From CAIZGX01 sp044349305 (lineage in GTDB: Bacteria > Bacteroidota > Bacteroidia > Flavobacteriales_D > Sanyastnellaceae): a stretch of DNA of 15,207 nt. The notes beneath the pieces are model-generated. The model saw nothing but the letters and a program-made list of their open reading frames with translations. It made no database searches and had not been told where the DNA came from. Numbering within the stretch: the first letter of the stretch is position 1; the number at the start of each line of letters is the position of its first letter. Shown piece by piece: positions 1 through 7,400 of this stretch. The DNA lies in assembly GCA_044349305.1 (NCBI GenBank), contig JBIKRF010000053.1:1-15207 (forward strand). Reading direction: 5' to 3'. The translations under genes were made by a program, and so were the position numbers.

Positions 1-1391
1 TCTGTTGTTTTCAATTTTGAAGAAACAACCACTTCTTCTCCTTTGCCTTTTTTGCTTTCCGCTTGAACCGTTGTTCCTAAAACTGAAAAGTTGTAAGTTC
101 CTTCAAGTGACAGAGACTCTGCATTTGAAACGAAGTAAGGTTTTCCATTCACCCACGTTTCAAGCACCTTTGAATCGCCGGTGAAAAGCTCTTTGTTTGT
201 AATCACAAGGTTTGCATCGTATCCCGCAAGTATAGAGCCTACGCGGCTTTGAGCGTTTAGATATTGTGCTGGTCTTGTTGTTAATGCTGCCAATGCAATG
301 TTTGCGGGAAGTCCGTTTTCAACGGCGGTCTTTAGGTTTTCAAGCAATTGCCCTTTTTCTTCAAGTCCGTTTGAAGTAATGCAAAATTCAATTCCGGCGT
401 TGTGCAAATAAGCGAGGTTGTATGGCGCTAATTCCCAGTGTTTCAATTCTGAAGTTGAAATATATCTGTTGCTTGCAGGATCACTCACATCGAAGGCTTG
501 CGGATAGTTCACAGGCACAATGAATTTCCCTTTAGTGCCTTTCATTTCTTCTAGGCGTTGGTATTCATTTCCACCAGTTTTAAAGAGGTATTGAACACCG
601 AACTCATCGCCAACTGCGTCTGCACGAAGAATATTCCATTTGTCATTCGCTTCGAAAATTTGAGGAAGATTGCTATTTGCATTGAGGGCGCGAAGCGTCA
701 AATTCGTTTCTCCGCCCCCTTTCGAATTCGCATACCAATTGGCATCGCAATAGGCTTGCTTCAAAAGCGCAATGCTACCCATGATGGAAGAAGGATATTG
801 TTGCGGACTGCTTCCTTTGTTGAAAGAGAAGTAGGCCGCGGCTTCAGCACTAATCATATCGGCATGAATTTCATTCCCTAACGAAACAAGCGCTCCTGTT
901 CCGCGAGAAATACCGTCTGCCTTGTGAGAGCACACTGCGGTTATTCCAGCATTGCGATAGCTTTCAGCTTCTTCTTCGTTGTGTTGAAGTTGCATGGAAG
1001 CGTTGTATTCCGGATGAATGGCGGCGTTCCAACCGAGCACATTTTTTCCTGAATCTTCCGTTTCTTCGCCTTGATTGTCGTTTTGCTTTTTTGGAATCCC
1101 GTAGGTGGAAAACGCGTCAATGAATCCTGCGTAAATGAATTTTCCACTCGCATCAATGATTACGCAGTTAGTGGGAATCGGAATGTTTTTTCCAACCGCT
1201 TTGATTTTTCCTTTTTCAATAATGACGGTGGCTCCTTCCATTTTATTTTCTGGAGTGGAATATACCGTTGCGTTGGTAAGCGCATATGCACTCACGTCTT
1301 TCGGACGAACGCCGTTGAACGGAAAGGTTTCTTGCGCGAATGAAACAATGCCATTCGATACAAGTAAAATGAAGACCAAGAGTTTTCTCAT
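1..1391 (-). CDS. Secreted amidohydrolase-superfamily protein, N-terminal part (runs off left edge)
   Basis: Reading leftwards from the ATG at 1389-1391 gives 463 open codons with no stop before the window edge. Residues 1-20 form a signal peptide (MRKLLVFILL..SFAQ), so the protein is exported. Residues 36-90 have the small beta-sandwich pattern that precedes an amidohydrolase barrel (ALTNATVYS, then GATVIIEKGKIKAVG). Residues 91-400 are barrel-like and end in the usual VGSILAGYDANLVI return strand. The metal-binding HxH expected after GFID is replaced by F94 and T96 (GFIDAFSTYG), and the late catalytic Asp region reads TSNG (339-342). This domain is therefore probably not a hydrolase. Bacteroidota have long (about 1000-residue) amidohydrolase-family proteins with two such halves. 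The chain continues past the first domain (EGTYNFSVLG), so an active second half may lie outside the window. Family confidence is high; substrate is unknown. Confidence 0.82.
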   Translation of the reverse strand, partial: MRKLLVFILLVSNGIVSFAQETFPFNGVRPKDVSAYALTNATVYSTPENKMEGATVIIEKGKIKAVGKNIPIPTNCVIIDASGKFIYAGFIDAFSTYGIPKKQNDNQGEETEDSGKNVLGWNAAIHPEYNASMQLQHNEEEAESYRNAGITAVCSHKADGISRGTGALVSLGNEIHADMISAEAAAYFSFNKGSSPQQYPSSIMGSIALLKQAYCDANWYANSKGGGETNLTLRALNANSNLPQIFEANDKWNILRADAVGDEFGVQYLFKTGGNEYQRLEEMKGTKGKFIVPVNYPQAFDVSDPASNRYISTSELKHWELAPYNLAYLHNAGIEFCITSNGLEEKGQLLENLKTAVENGLPANIALAALTTRPAQYLNAQSRVGSILAGYDANLVITNKELFTGDSKVLETWVNGKPYFVSNAESLSLEGTYNFSVLGTTVQAESKKGKGEEVVVSSKLKTT

Positions 1392-1429
1392 GTTGTGTGT
1401 TGAAGTGAAAAATTCACAAACGATTCAAA

Positions 1430-1437
1430 CAAAAATA
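1430..1437 (-). promoter_or_regulatory. Candidate -7 box for the amidohydrolase gene
   Basis: On the minus strand this reads TATTTTTG, a perfect match to the Bacteroidota -7 consensus TAnnTTTG, 38 bases upstream of the ATG. No clear TTG element sits about 20 bases further upstream, so only the -7 half supports the call. Confidence 0.4.
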
Positions 1438-1459
1438 GTGGGATTCAAATGAACATTGG

Positions 1460-1493
1460 TTGTAAATGTTTTCCTTGAATGGAATTACATTTG
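1460..1493 (+). promoter_or_regulatory. Promoter of the nfu gene, possibly giving a leaderless mRNA
   Basis: TTG at 1460-1462 and TACATTTG at 1486-1493 (perfect TAnnTTTG) are separated by 23 bases, near the upper end of the spacing known for Bacteroidota sigma-A promoters. The ATG of the Nfu gene begins at 1498, only 4 bases after the box. In this promoter class transcription starts a few bases after the -7 box, so the RNA would begin at or next to the start codon. Confidence 0.55.
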
Positions 1494-1497
1494 TGAC

Positions 1498-2142
1498 ATG
1501 AACGAAAGAAAAAAAATTCCGACCTCTGTTTATGCTGAAATGACTCCGAATCCTTCGTCTATGAAGTTTGTTGCGGATCGTTTGCTTTTAACGGGCGGAC
1601 TTCAAGTTGAATATAAGTCAAAAGCTGAAGCAGCGGGCTCATCACCATTGGCGGAAGAGCTCTTCAATTTTCCATTTGTAACCAATGTTTTTGTTGCGCA
1701 TAATTTTGTTACCGTTACCAAGGACGGCACCATTGATTGGGACATGATTGTTATGCAACTGCGCGAATATGTGCGCGAGTGGCTTATGGACAATGAGATA
1801 GCAGTTTCTACGGTTCCTGCTGAACTCATGAGCAGAAGCGCGAGTATGATTGAAGAAGCGAAGGCCGGAGGATCAACACCATCATCAGTTGATCGATCGA
1901 ACTTCAAGCCTTCAGAGTACGACGACGCAATTATGGCGTTGTTAGAAGAGTTTGTAAGACCGGCGGTTGAAGCTGACGGCGGAGCTATTGATTTCGTGGG
2001 TTATGACGAGAAGAAAGTTTTTGTTGAAATGAAAGGTTCATGCGCAGGCTGCCCCTCCTCAACAGCAACGCTTAAAGGTGGAATTGAAAATCTTCTGAAG
2101 GCAAAGCTTCCGAGTGTTGTAGAAGAAGTAATTTCGGTTTAA
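1498..2142 (+). CDS. Nfu/NifU-like iron-sulfur cluster carrier protein
   Basis: This encodes a cytoplasmic protein of 214 residues that would carry a [4Fe-4S] cluster and hand it to client apoproteins. Residues 8-100 match the Nfu N-terminal domain (TPNPSSMKF at 16-24, LFNFPFVTNVFV at 55-66). Residues 140-214 are the NifU C-terminal domain with the cluster-binding pair C182 and C185 (GSCAGCPSS), preceded by the typical VRPAVEADGGAIDFV segment. The two domains are joined by a Ser/Gly-rich linker around 112-138. I chose ATG 1498 over an in-frame TTG at 1456: the extra 14 residues resemble nothing in the family and would overlap the promoter. The barrel gene follows after 38 bases and may be cotranscribed, with no obvious functional link. 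Confidence 0.93.
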   Translation: MNERKKIPTSVYAEMTPNPSSMKFVADRLLLTGGLQVEYKSKAEAAGSSPLAEELFNFPFVTNVFVAHNFVTVTKDGTIDWDMIVMQLREYVREWLMDNEIAVSTVPAELMSRSASMIEEAKAGGSTPSSVDRSNFKPSEYDDAIMALLEEFVRPAVEADGGAIDFVGYDEKKVFVEMKGSCAGCPSSTATLKGGIENLLKAKLPSVVEEVISV

Positions 2143-2180
2143 GAAAATAAACTACGAAGACTCTCGTTTCACCTACGCTC

Positions 2181-3272
2181 ATGATGAAAAGCTTCATTTT
2201 AAAAATTGTTCTTGCACTTGTACTCTTTTGCTCATCGCACCTGGCGAGCGCACAGGTGGCACGTGTTTACGTGAACGAGTTCTTGCACATAGGTGTAGGG
2301 GCGCGCGCCATGGGTATGTCGCAAGCGCAAGTCAGCAGCGTGAACGATGTTACTTCTGGTTATTGGAATCCTGCGGGACTAATGGGCCTGGGATATAAGC
2401 TTGATGCAGCGCTTATGCATAGCGAATCGTATGCAGGCATTGCAAAGTACGATTATGCGGCAGTAGGTAAAAGACTTGATTCAACTTCCGCGGCTTCGTT
2501 CTCGCTTATTCGTTTTGGAATCGACGATATTCCGAATACGTTAGACTTATATGATCCGAACGGAAACATAGACTATTCAAGGGTTACAACATTCAACGCA
2601 GCGGATTACGCCTTCTTGTTTTCATATGCAAAGAAGGGTGTTCCCTTCATTCACAAGCCCTGGGCAAGTCGCGTAAACATTGGCGGAACAGCTAAAATTA
2701 TTTATCGTCAGATTGGCGATTTTGCGCGTTCATATGGCTTCGGATTTGATTTAGGAGCGCAATACCAAGGAAAGCATTTGTGTTTAGGCGCTGTCTTTCG
2801 TGATGCAAGCTCAACGTTCAACGCATGGTCTTTCAGTTTGGGATCTAATACAACTTCGGTATTTCAACAAACGGGAAATGCGTTGCCGCAGAACGGATTA
2901 GAAATTGCTTTACCGCGCGCTATTTTAGGTGCGGGTTACAAATTCAATAAAGAAAAAATATCGTTTCTCTTGGAAGGAAATGCAACATTTACTTCAGATG
3001 GACAACGTAACGTTTTAGTCTCAGGAAACACATTCAGCATTGATCCAAATGTTGGATTGGAAGTGGGCTATTCAAACACGATATTTTTCCGCGCAGGCGT
3101 TGGAAATGCACAGCGCGTAAAGGATTTCGAAGAAGAGTACATCACCTATCAACCAAACATTGGAATAGGTATTCGTCTTCGAAAAATGTTTATCGACTAT
3201 GCCTTAACAGATGTCGGAAATTCTTCAGACGTTCTTTACAGCAATGTTTTTTCGTTAAAGTTTTCGCTTTAG
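2181..3272 (+). CDS. PorV/PorQ-family outer-membrane beta-barrel protein
   Basis: The product has 363 residues. A signal peptide covers about 1-25 (hydrophobic IVLALVLFCSS, cleavage after ASAQ). The mature N-terminus has the family signature: FLHIGVGARAMGMSQAQVS, then SGYWNPAGL. The rest alternates polar and hydrophobic residues as in amphipathic beta strands, and the chain ends in a strand with terminal FSLKFSL, typical of outer-membrane barrels. PorV and PorQ act in type IX secretion, shuttling or anchoring cargo at the surface. This gene is a generic member, and I cannot say it is the true PorV, whose N-terminal motif differs somewhat. The start could be ATG 2181 or the next codon, 2184. 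It lies 38 bases after nfu. The convergent neighbour is a T9SS cargo protein, which is suggestive but may be coincidence. The stop TAG directly abuts that neighbour's stop. Confidence 0.8.
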   Translation: MMKSFILKIVLALVLFCSSHLASAQVARVYVNEFLHIGVGARAMGMSQAQVSSVNDVTSGYWNPAGLMGLGYKLDAALMHSESYAGIAKYDYAAVGKRLDSTSAASFSLIRFGIDDIPNTLDLYDPNGNIDYSRVTTFNAADYAFLFSYAKKGVPFIHKPWASRVNIGGTAKIIYRQIGDFARSYGFGFDLGAQYQGKHLCLGAVFRDASSTFNAWSFSLGSNTTSVFQQTGNALPQNGLEIALPRAILGAGYKFNKEKISFLLEGNATFTSDGQRNVLVSGNTFSIDPNVGLEVGYSNTIFFRAGVGNAQRVKDFEEEYITYQPNIGIGIRLRKMFIDYALTDVGNSSDVLYSNVFSLKFSL

Positions 3273-4817
3273 TTATTCAACAATGAAGCGCTCACTTTCG
3301 TGAGTGGTAGTTCCTTCAGCATGTAAGACATAAATTCCTTTTGGTAGATTCAGTTCTAACGATTGCGTATGCATTCCACCAGGGATGTTCCATTTCGATT
3401 CGTACACCACCTTTCCGCTAATGTCTGTAATGGTAATAACCGTTTTATCGAAGCGCTGATTAAAGGTTTGAACGTTGAATGTTCCGTTGTTCGGATTCGG
3501 AAAAACATCAAATTGCTGCTGAAACGCTTGCTGTTCTTCGGTATTAACGATGGGTTGAACAACAATGTTTTCATCTCCCGGCAAGTAGTACGTGTATGCG
3601 AAAAATACAATCATCATTTCATCTCCGGTTTCTTCACCTGCCACAACCAATTGCGGTGGGCTATTGGGGTTGAATGGATTCGCAGAGGTGTTGTCGTAGA
3701 AGGCTTCAGCGCGGAGGTTGGTGTTTTGTGGAATGTGAATTAATTGTGGGTAGTTGTAACTCAACTGCCAATTGAAATCCCAACTAGGAATGCTTATCAG
3801 CGGCTCAGTTCCTCCGCCAGGTAGCTCTGCCCAACTGCTAATGCTTCTTCCAACGCGATGCATATGAGGGAATGTACCAATGAGGGTTACATCCAAAGGA
3901 ACGTTATAAGTTTCGGTAAATGTTGCAGTTTGATTCGCAGGAATAAAAAGAAAGTTCTGATCCAAAACTCCCGGCGCATGATTAAGAATAGGGTTGTACC
4001 AAACCTCTCTTGGCGTGGGATCGTCTGAATAATGAAGGTTAATGGTAGTTTGATCTGCCTGCCCCAGCGAACCAGCTGGATAGTGGAATTCCACCAATAG
4101 ATCTCCGCCCGCCTCTAATCGCTGTGCGAATCCAAAAGGCACCCACAAAGGTCCGCCCCCGGGGGCCCAAGCTGCAAGGAATTTCGCACCGTCAACTAAA
4201 CTTCCTCCGCTCGACTGAAACCCTGCCCCAGGATCATTCGCATCAAGTGTAGCTCCCGCCCCTGTTGGATCGTAAGAGATAACCACGTGGTGAACAATAT
4301 CAGCATTTCCAGGAATAATTTCTATGCCGTCTACCCATCCGTCTTGCGCCAATCCGCTAGGAATAACGAATGTTCTGTAGTAATCGCTATTTGTCGCTGG
4401 ACTTGTATAATTCGGTGTAGTGAAAGTTTGATCAACAGAAGGAAGTTGTGTACTGTTGTTGTAAACAGGCGTTGGAGGGGCAAGTGCAAGGTCTCCGCTT
4501 AACGCTCCTCCAACCAACCAATCTTCAATCGTTTGTTTCTCTGCTTGTGTCAATACATTTTCTCCAACGAAATGACGATAATTCGGATCTGCTGGCCAAG
4601 GGGGCATTTGTCCAGAAGTTATTGCGCCCAATATTCCAGCGGAACTGTTGTATGCATCGTCGTAAGTCATGAATGATGAAGGTCCAATACCACCTTCGTG
4701 GTGACATTTGGTGCAGTGCTCAAACAAAATAGGCGCTACGTTTTCGCTCCAAGTAACTTGTGCGAATGCTGCAATTGAGCTGATGGAAATAGAAAAAAGA
4801 AATACAAGTTTTTTCAC
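3273..4817 (-). CDS. T9SS-exported cytochrome c / copper type II monooxygenase-like fusion protein
   Basis: The product has 514 residues and starts with GTG; an in-frame TAA 27 bases upstream, with no ATG between, rules out a longer start. A signal peptide covers 1-20. A c-type haem domain follows: C35-x-x-C38-H39 (EHCTKCHH) with M71 in GQMPPWPAD as the likely axial ligand. Residues about 130-415 match the peptidylglycine/dopamine monooxygenase fold. All six copper ligands of that family can be placed: H176, H177 and H245 for one copper, H318, H320 (PHMHRVG) and M401 (TGDEMM) for the other, with spacings close to those in PHM. Residues about 436-514 form a type A T9SS sorting domain (FPNPNNGTF, ISGKVVYES, LPKGIYVL). 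I infer a surface or extracellular redox enzyme in which the haem could feed electrons to copper. The substrate is unknown. Domain calls are firm; activity is inferred. Confidence 0.88.
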   Translation of the reverse strand: MKKLVFLFSISISSIAAFAQVTWSENVAPILFEHCTKCHHEGGIGPSSFMTYDDAYNSSAGILGAITSGQMPPWPADPNYRHFVGENVLTQAEKQTIEDWLVGGALSGDLALAPPTPVYNNSTQLPSVDQTFTTPNYTSPATNSDYYRTFVIPSGLAQDGWVDGIEIIPGNADIVHHVVISYDPTGAGATLDANDPGAGFQSSGGSLVDGAKFLAAWAPGGGPLWVPFGFAQRLEAGGDLLVEFHYPAGSLGQADQTTINLHYSDDPTPREVWYNPILNHAPGVLDQNFLFIPANQTATFTETYNVPLDVTLIGTFPHMHRVGRSISSWAELPGGGTEPLISIPSWDFNWQLSYNYPQLIHIPQNTNLRAEAFYDNTSANPFNPNSPPQLVVAGEETGDEMMIVFFAYTYYLPGDENIVVQPIVNTEEQQAFQQQFDVFPNPNNGTFNVQTFNQRFDKTVITITDISGKVVYESKWNIPGGMHTQSLELNLPKGIYVLHAEGTTTHESERFIVE

Positions 4818-4818
4818 A

Positions 4819-4860
4819 AAGAATAGTTTTAAGGTGCAATAAAGTTAAGAATAGTTTAAG
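4819..4860. repeat. Imperfect direct repeat in the divergent intergenic region
   Basis: AAGAATAGTTTTAAG at 4819-4833 recurs as AAGAATAGTTTAAG at 4847-4860, differing by one T, with starts 28 bases apart. On the minus strand each copy contains TATTCTT; the copy next to the GTG start reads TATTCTTTG, close to the TAnnTTTG promoter box. TAACTTTA between the copies is another 7/8 promoter-box match. The pair could be a duplicated promoter element or two binding sites for a regulator of the haem/copper protein gene. Confidence 0.5.
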
Positions 4861-4960
4861 TAAGAAGGTCATTCACCACAAAGGTTTATTGCGATTGCAA
4901 TGTTTATTTCTTCAACGGAACGGTGTCTTTCCAACTGAAATAATAATCATCTTGCAGGTA

Positions 4961-6577
4961 GTGAAACCTTTGTTGGAAATACGAAATTTAAGTGTGGCCT
5001 TCAACAACAGAATTGTTGTGAAAGAGCTGTCTTATGCGCTTTTCCCGGGAAAGATAACGGCTGTGGTGGGTGAATCTGGTAGTGGAAAATCGGTAACCGC
5101 CATGTCGTTGCTCGGTTTACTTCCAACAAAAAATTTATCGTTTCCTTCCGGAGATATTTTTCTTTCGGGTGAATTGTTGGGTTCGGAAGATCGAATGGTG
5201 AAGCCTACAGACGAAGCCTTGGTTTCGCTGCGCGGAAAGAAGATTGCTGTGATTTTCCAAGAGCCCATGACGGCTCTTAATCCGGCAATGACTTGTCAGC
5301 AGCAAATGGAGGAATGCCTTCAACATGAAAAAAAAGAAATTCGAAAAAGCAAAGTCTTGTCTTTGTTAGAAGAGGTTGAAATGCCAGATCCTGCGGGCGC
5401 TTTGAAAAAATATCCGCATGAGTTTTCAGGCGGACAACGTCAGCGCATTATGATAGCCATGGCTCTGGCTTCAGAGCCGCAACTGCTCATTGCAGATGAA
5501 CCTACTACAGCGTTAGACCCGTCTGTTCAAGCGTCGATTTTAGAGTTAATTAAAAAGCTTAAAGTACAGCGTAACATGTCGGTGCTTTTCATTTCACATG
5601 ACTTACATGTGGTGAAGGAAATGGCCGATTACATAGTGGTGATGAAGTCTGGAAACGCCGTTGAACAGGGCGATTCAGGCGCTGTATTGAATGCCCCGCA
5701 ACACGAATACACAAAGGGATTACTTGCTTGCAGACCCACAAAAAATTCAAAGGGAAAGAGCTTGGTTACGTTGGGAAACGACCAAGCTGAAAAGCAGTAT
5801 TCATTTTCCACCAATGAAAATATTTTATTGCGGGTTGAAGGGTTGACGAAGATTTATCCGGGACAAATTTCACCAGCGGTGAACAACGTTTCCTTCGAAA
5901 TAAAACACGGCGAAACCCTTGGTTTAATTGGCGAAAGTGGATGTGGAAAGACGTCGCTAAGCCGCATGCTTATGGGACTTCTTGCACCTTCAAGCGGAAA
6001 TGTTTGGTTCGAAGCAGAGCAACTCATTGGCAATGAAAATTCCTTTCCGAATAAATTTCGAAGAGACATTCAAATGGTTTTTCAAGATCCATTCGCGTCG
6101 TTGAATCCGAAGTTGAAAATTGAAGACATGCTCCTTGAGCCTTTGCACATTCATAAAATAGGAAGCACGAATTCGGAACGAAGAAAGCGCGTTGAATATT
6201 TATTAGATGCGGTTGGAATGCCCGCTGATAGCGCGCAGCGCTATGCACATAATTTTTCAGGTGGACAGCGTCAGCGTATTGTCATTGCTCGCGCATTGGC
6301 AACCAATCCGAAGTTAATTATCTGCGATGAAGCCGTTGCAGCGCTCGATGTTTCGGTGCAAGCCCAGGTGTTGAATTTGTTAAACGATTTGAAGGAAGAG
6401 TTCGGTCTGACGTATTTATTTATTTCTCACGATATGCCGGTGGTCTATCACATGAGCAACAATGTTATGGTTATGCGGAAGGGAGAGTTGGTTGAAAAAG
6501 GCAGTACGGAAGAGGTTTTCCTTCATCCTTCGAACGACTACACACAACGATTAATGAGTATAGCCAGTCTTACGTGA
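4961..6577 (+). CDS. Fused tandem-ATPase ABC transporter protein, oligopeptide/dipeptide type
   Basis: The product is 538 residues from the chosen start and holds two complete ATPase domains of the DppD/DppF (OppD/OppF) type in one chain. Domain 1 has Walker A GESGSGKS (37-44), Q-loop FQEPMTALNP, signature FSGGQRQR and Walker B LLIADEP. Domain 2 has GESGCGKT (324-331), FQDPFASLNP, FSGGQRQR and LIICDEA, followed by the ISHD switch region. Both glutamates after Walker B are present, so both sites look able to hydrolyse ATP. Such fusions energise import of peptides or similar solutes by membrane permeases, as in YejF and GsiA. No permease or binding protein gene is in this window. The start is uncertain: there is no in-frame ATG, and GTG 4961 (MKPLLEIRNL) fits the domain boundary best; TTG 4952 is an alternative. 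Substrate is unknown. Confidence 0.88.
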   Translation: MKPLLEIRNLSVAFNNRIVVKELSYALFPGKITAVVGESGSGKSVTAMSLLGLLPTKNLSFPSGDIFLSGELLGSEDRMVKPTDEALVSLRGKKIAVIFQEPMTALNPAMTCQQQMEECLQHEKKEIRKSKVLSLLEEVEMPDPAGALKKYPHEFSGGQRQRIMIAMALASEPQLLIADEPTTALDPSVQASILELIKKLKVQRNMSVLFISHDLHVVKEMADYIVVMKSGNAVEQGDSGAVLNAPQHEYTKGLLACRPTKNSKGKSLVTLGNDQAEKQYSFSTNENILLRVEGLTKIYPGQISPAVNNVSFEIKHGETLGLIGESGCGKTSLSRMLMGLLAPSSGNVWFEAEQLIGNENSFPNKFRRDIQMVFQDPFASLNPKLKIEDMLLEPLHIHKIGSTNSERRKRVEYLLDAVGMPADSAQRYAHNFSGGQRQRIVIARALATNPKLIICDEAVAALDVSVQAQVLNLLNDLKEEFGLTYLFISHDMPVVYHMSNNVMVMRKGELVEKGSTEEVFLHPSNDYTQRLMSIASLT

Positions 6578-6608
6578 TAATCGTCACGACGCGGCTTTAT
6601 TGAAGAAC

Positions 6609-6616
6609 TATCTTTG
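6609..6616 (+). promoter_or_regulatory. Perfect -7 box for the TauE/CstB-like pair, possibly leaderless
   Basis: TATCTTTG matches TAnnTTTG exactly and ends 4 bases before ATG 6621, the same spacing as at the Nfu gene. I see no TTG at the expected -33 position (about 6586-6590), so upstream support is weak. It lies just beyond a short inverted repeat (CGTGA at 6573-6577, TCACG at 6584-6588) overlapping the stop of the ABC gene. Confidence 0.5.
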
Positions 6617-6620
6617 CACT

Positions 6621-7400
6621 ATGGAACTAACAATGGCCCTTGGATTTTTCGGAGCACTGCTCATGGGCTTTGTGTTGGGCGTGCTTGGCGGTGGCGGCGC
6701 TATTCTTACCATTCCTATTTTGGTTTATTTGTTTGGATTCGATTTGCGATCGGCAGTCGTTTCTTCCTACGCCATTTTGTTTTTCAGTTCCATTGTTGGT
6801 GGAATTCAAAGCAGGAAAGAAATTGAATGGCGCTTGGCCCTGTTGTTCGCAGCGGTTTCCATGGTCTTTATAGCGTTAACCAAATTCTTTTTGTTACCGA
6901 GTTTACCCAAAGAATTTTTTGTTTTCGGTTGGAAGGTTTCAACCCAAAGCATCTTGCTATTGATGTTTGTGACCATCATGTACATTGTCGCTTACAAATT
7001 GCTTAATCCGAAAAAAGCCAAGGGCAAAGGACTTGTTTCATTAGCCCTGAACGCCGCTGTTGTAGGGGTGTTGGGATCTCTCATTGGCGTGGGTGGCGGA
7101 TTCTTAATTGTCCCTGCTATTTATGCATACCGCAACACCACCATGTCTGCGGCCATTGCTTCAACGTTTATCGTTATTACCTTGAACTCGGCATCGGGAT
7201 TAGCGGTTTCTTATTCAGAATTGAACACCTTGAATTTTTCCATCTTAATACCCTTCTTAGCCTTGGCGGTTGTGGGTGTTGTAGTTGGAGCTTTACTCTC
7301 TAAAAAATGGTCCGATGGGATTTTGCGAAAGTCCTTCGTTGTACTTTTGCTGGCCGTGGGAACGTATATGTTAACGAAAGAAATTATTGAGATACTATGA
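6621..7400 (+). CDS. TauE/SafE-family sulfite/anion exporter
   Basis: The product is a 259-residue integral membrane protein with about eight hydrophobic segments, built as two related halves. Each half begins with a glycine-rich helix: GVLGGGGAILTIPILVY near residues 20-36, and GSLIGVGGGFLIVPAIY in the second half. This repeated GxGGGxxxxP pattern is the TauE/SafE hallmark. Members move small sulfur-containing anions such as sulfite, sulfoacetate or thiosulfate across the inner membrane. The stop overlaps the start of the next gene by 4 bases (ATGA), so the two are almost surely translated together. That neighbour oxidises persulfide sulfur, so export of sulfite or thiosulfate is the natural inference. 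ATG 6621 was chosen over an in-frame TTG at 6600 because the latter lies upstream of the promoter box. Confidence 0.88.
   Translation: MELTMALGFFGALLMGFVLGVLGGGGAILTIPILVYLFGFDLRSAVVSSYAILFFSSIVGGIQSRKEIEWRLALLFAAVSMVFIALTKFFLLPSLPKEFFVFGWKVSTQSILLLMFVTIMYIVAYKLLNPKKAKGKGLVSLALNAAVVGVLGSLIGVGGGFLIVPAIYAYRNTTMSAAIASTFIVITLNSASGLAVSYSELNTLNFSILIPFLALAVVGVVVGALLSKKWSDGILRKSFVVLLLAVGTYMLTKEIIEIL

Noticed and set aside
558..1452. Several plus-strand open frames opposite the amidohydrolase gene
   Set aside because: The minus strand reads as one continuous protein with a signal peptide and a barrel fold, so these frames are by-products.
1456..1497. Upstream TTG start extending the Nfu protein by 14 residues
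   Set aside because: The extension does not look like the family N-terminus and would cover the perfect TAnnTTTG box.
3363..3743. 126-codon plus-strand open frame opposite the haem/copper gene
   Set aside because: It lies wholly inside a well-supported gene on the other strand and its protein shows no recognisable domain.
4889..4960. Upstream TTG start extending the ABC protein by 24 residues
   Set aside because: The extension has no ATPase-domain character; the domain begins naturally at the GTG at 4961.
6573..6588. CGTGA/TCACG inverted repeat at the end of the ABC gene as a terminator
   Set aside because: The stem is only five pairs, overlaps the stop codon and has no T-run after it.
6600..6620. 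Upstream TTG start for the TauE/SafE protein
   Set aside because: It lies upstream of the promoter box, and ATG 6621 gives a normal first membrane helix.
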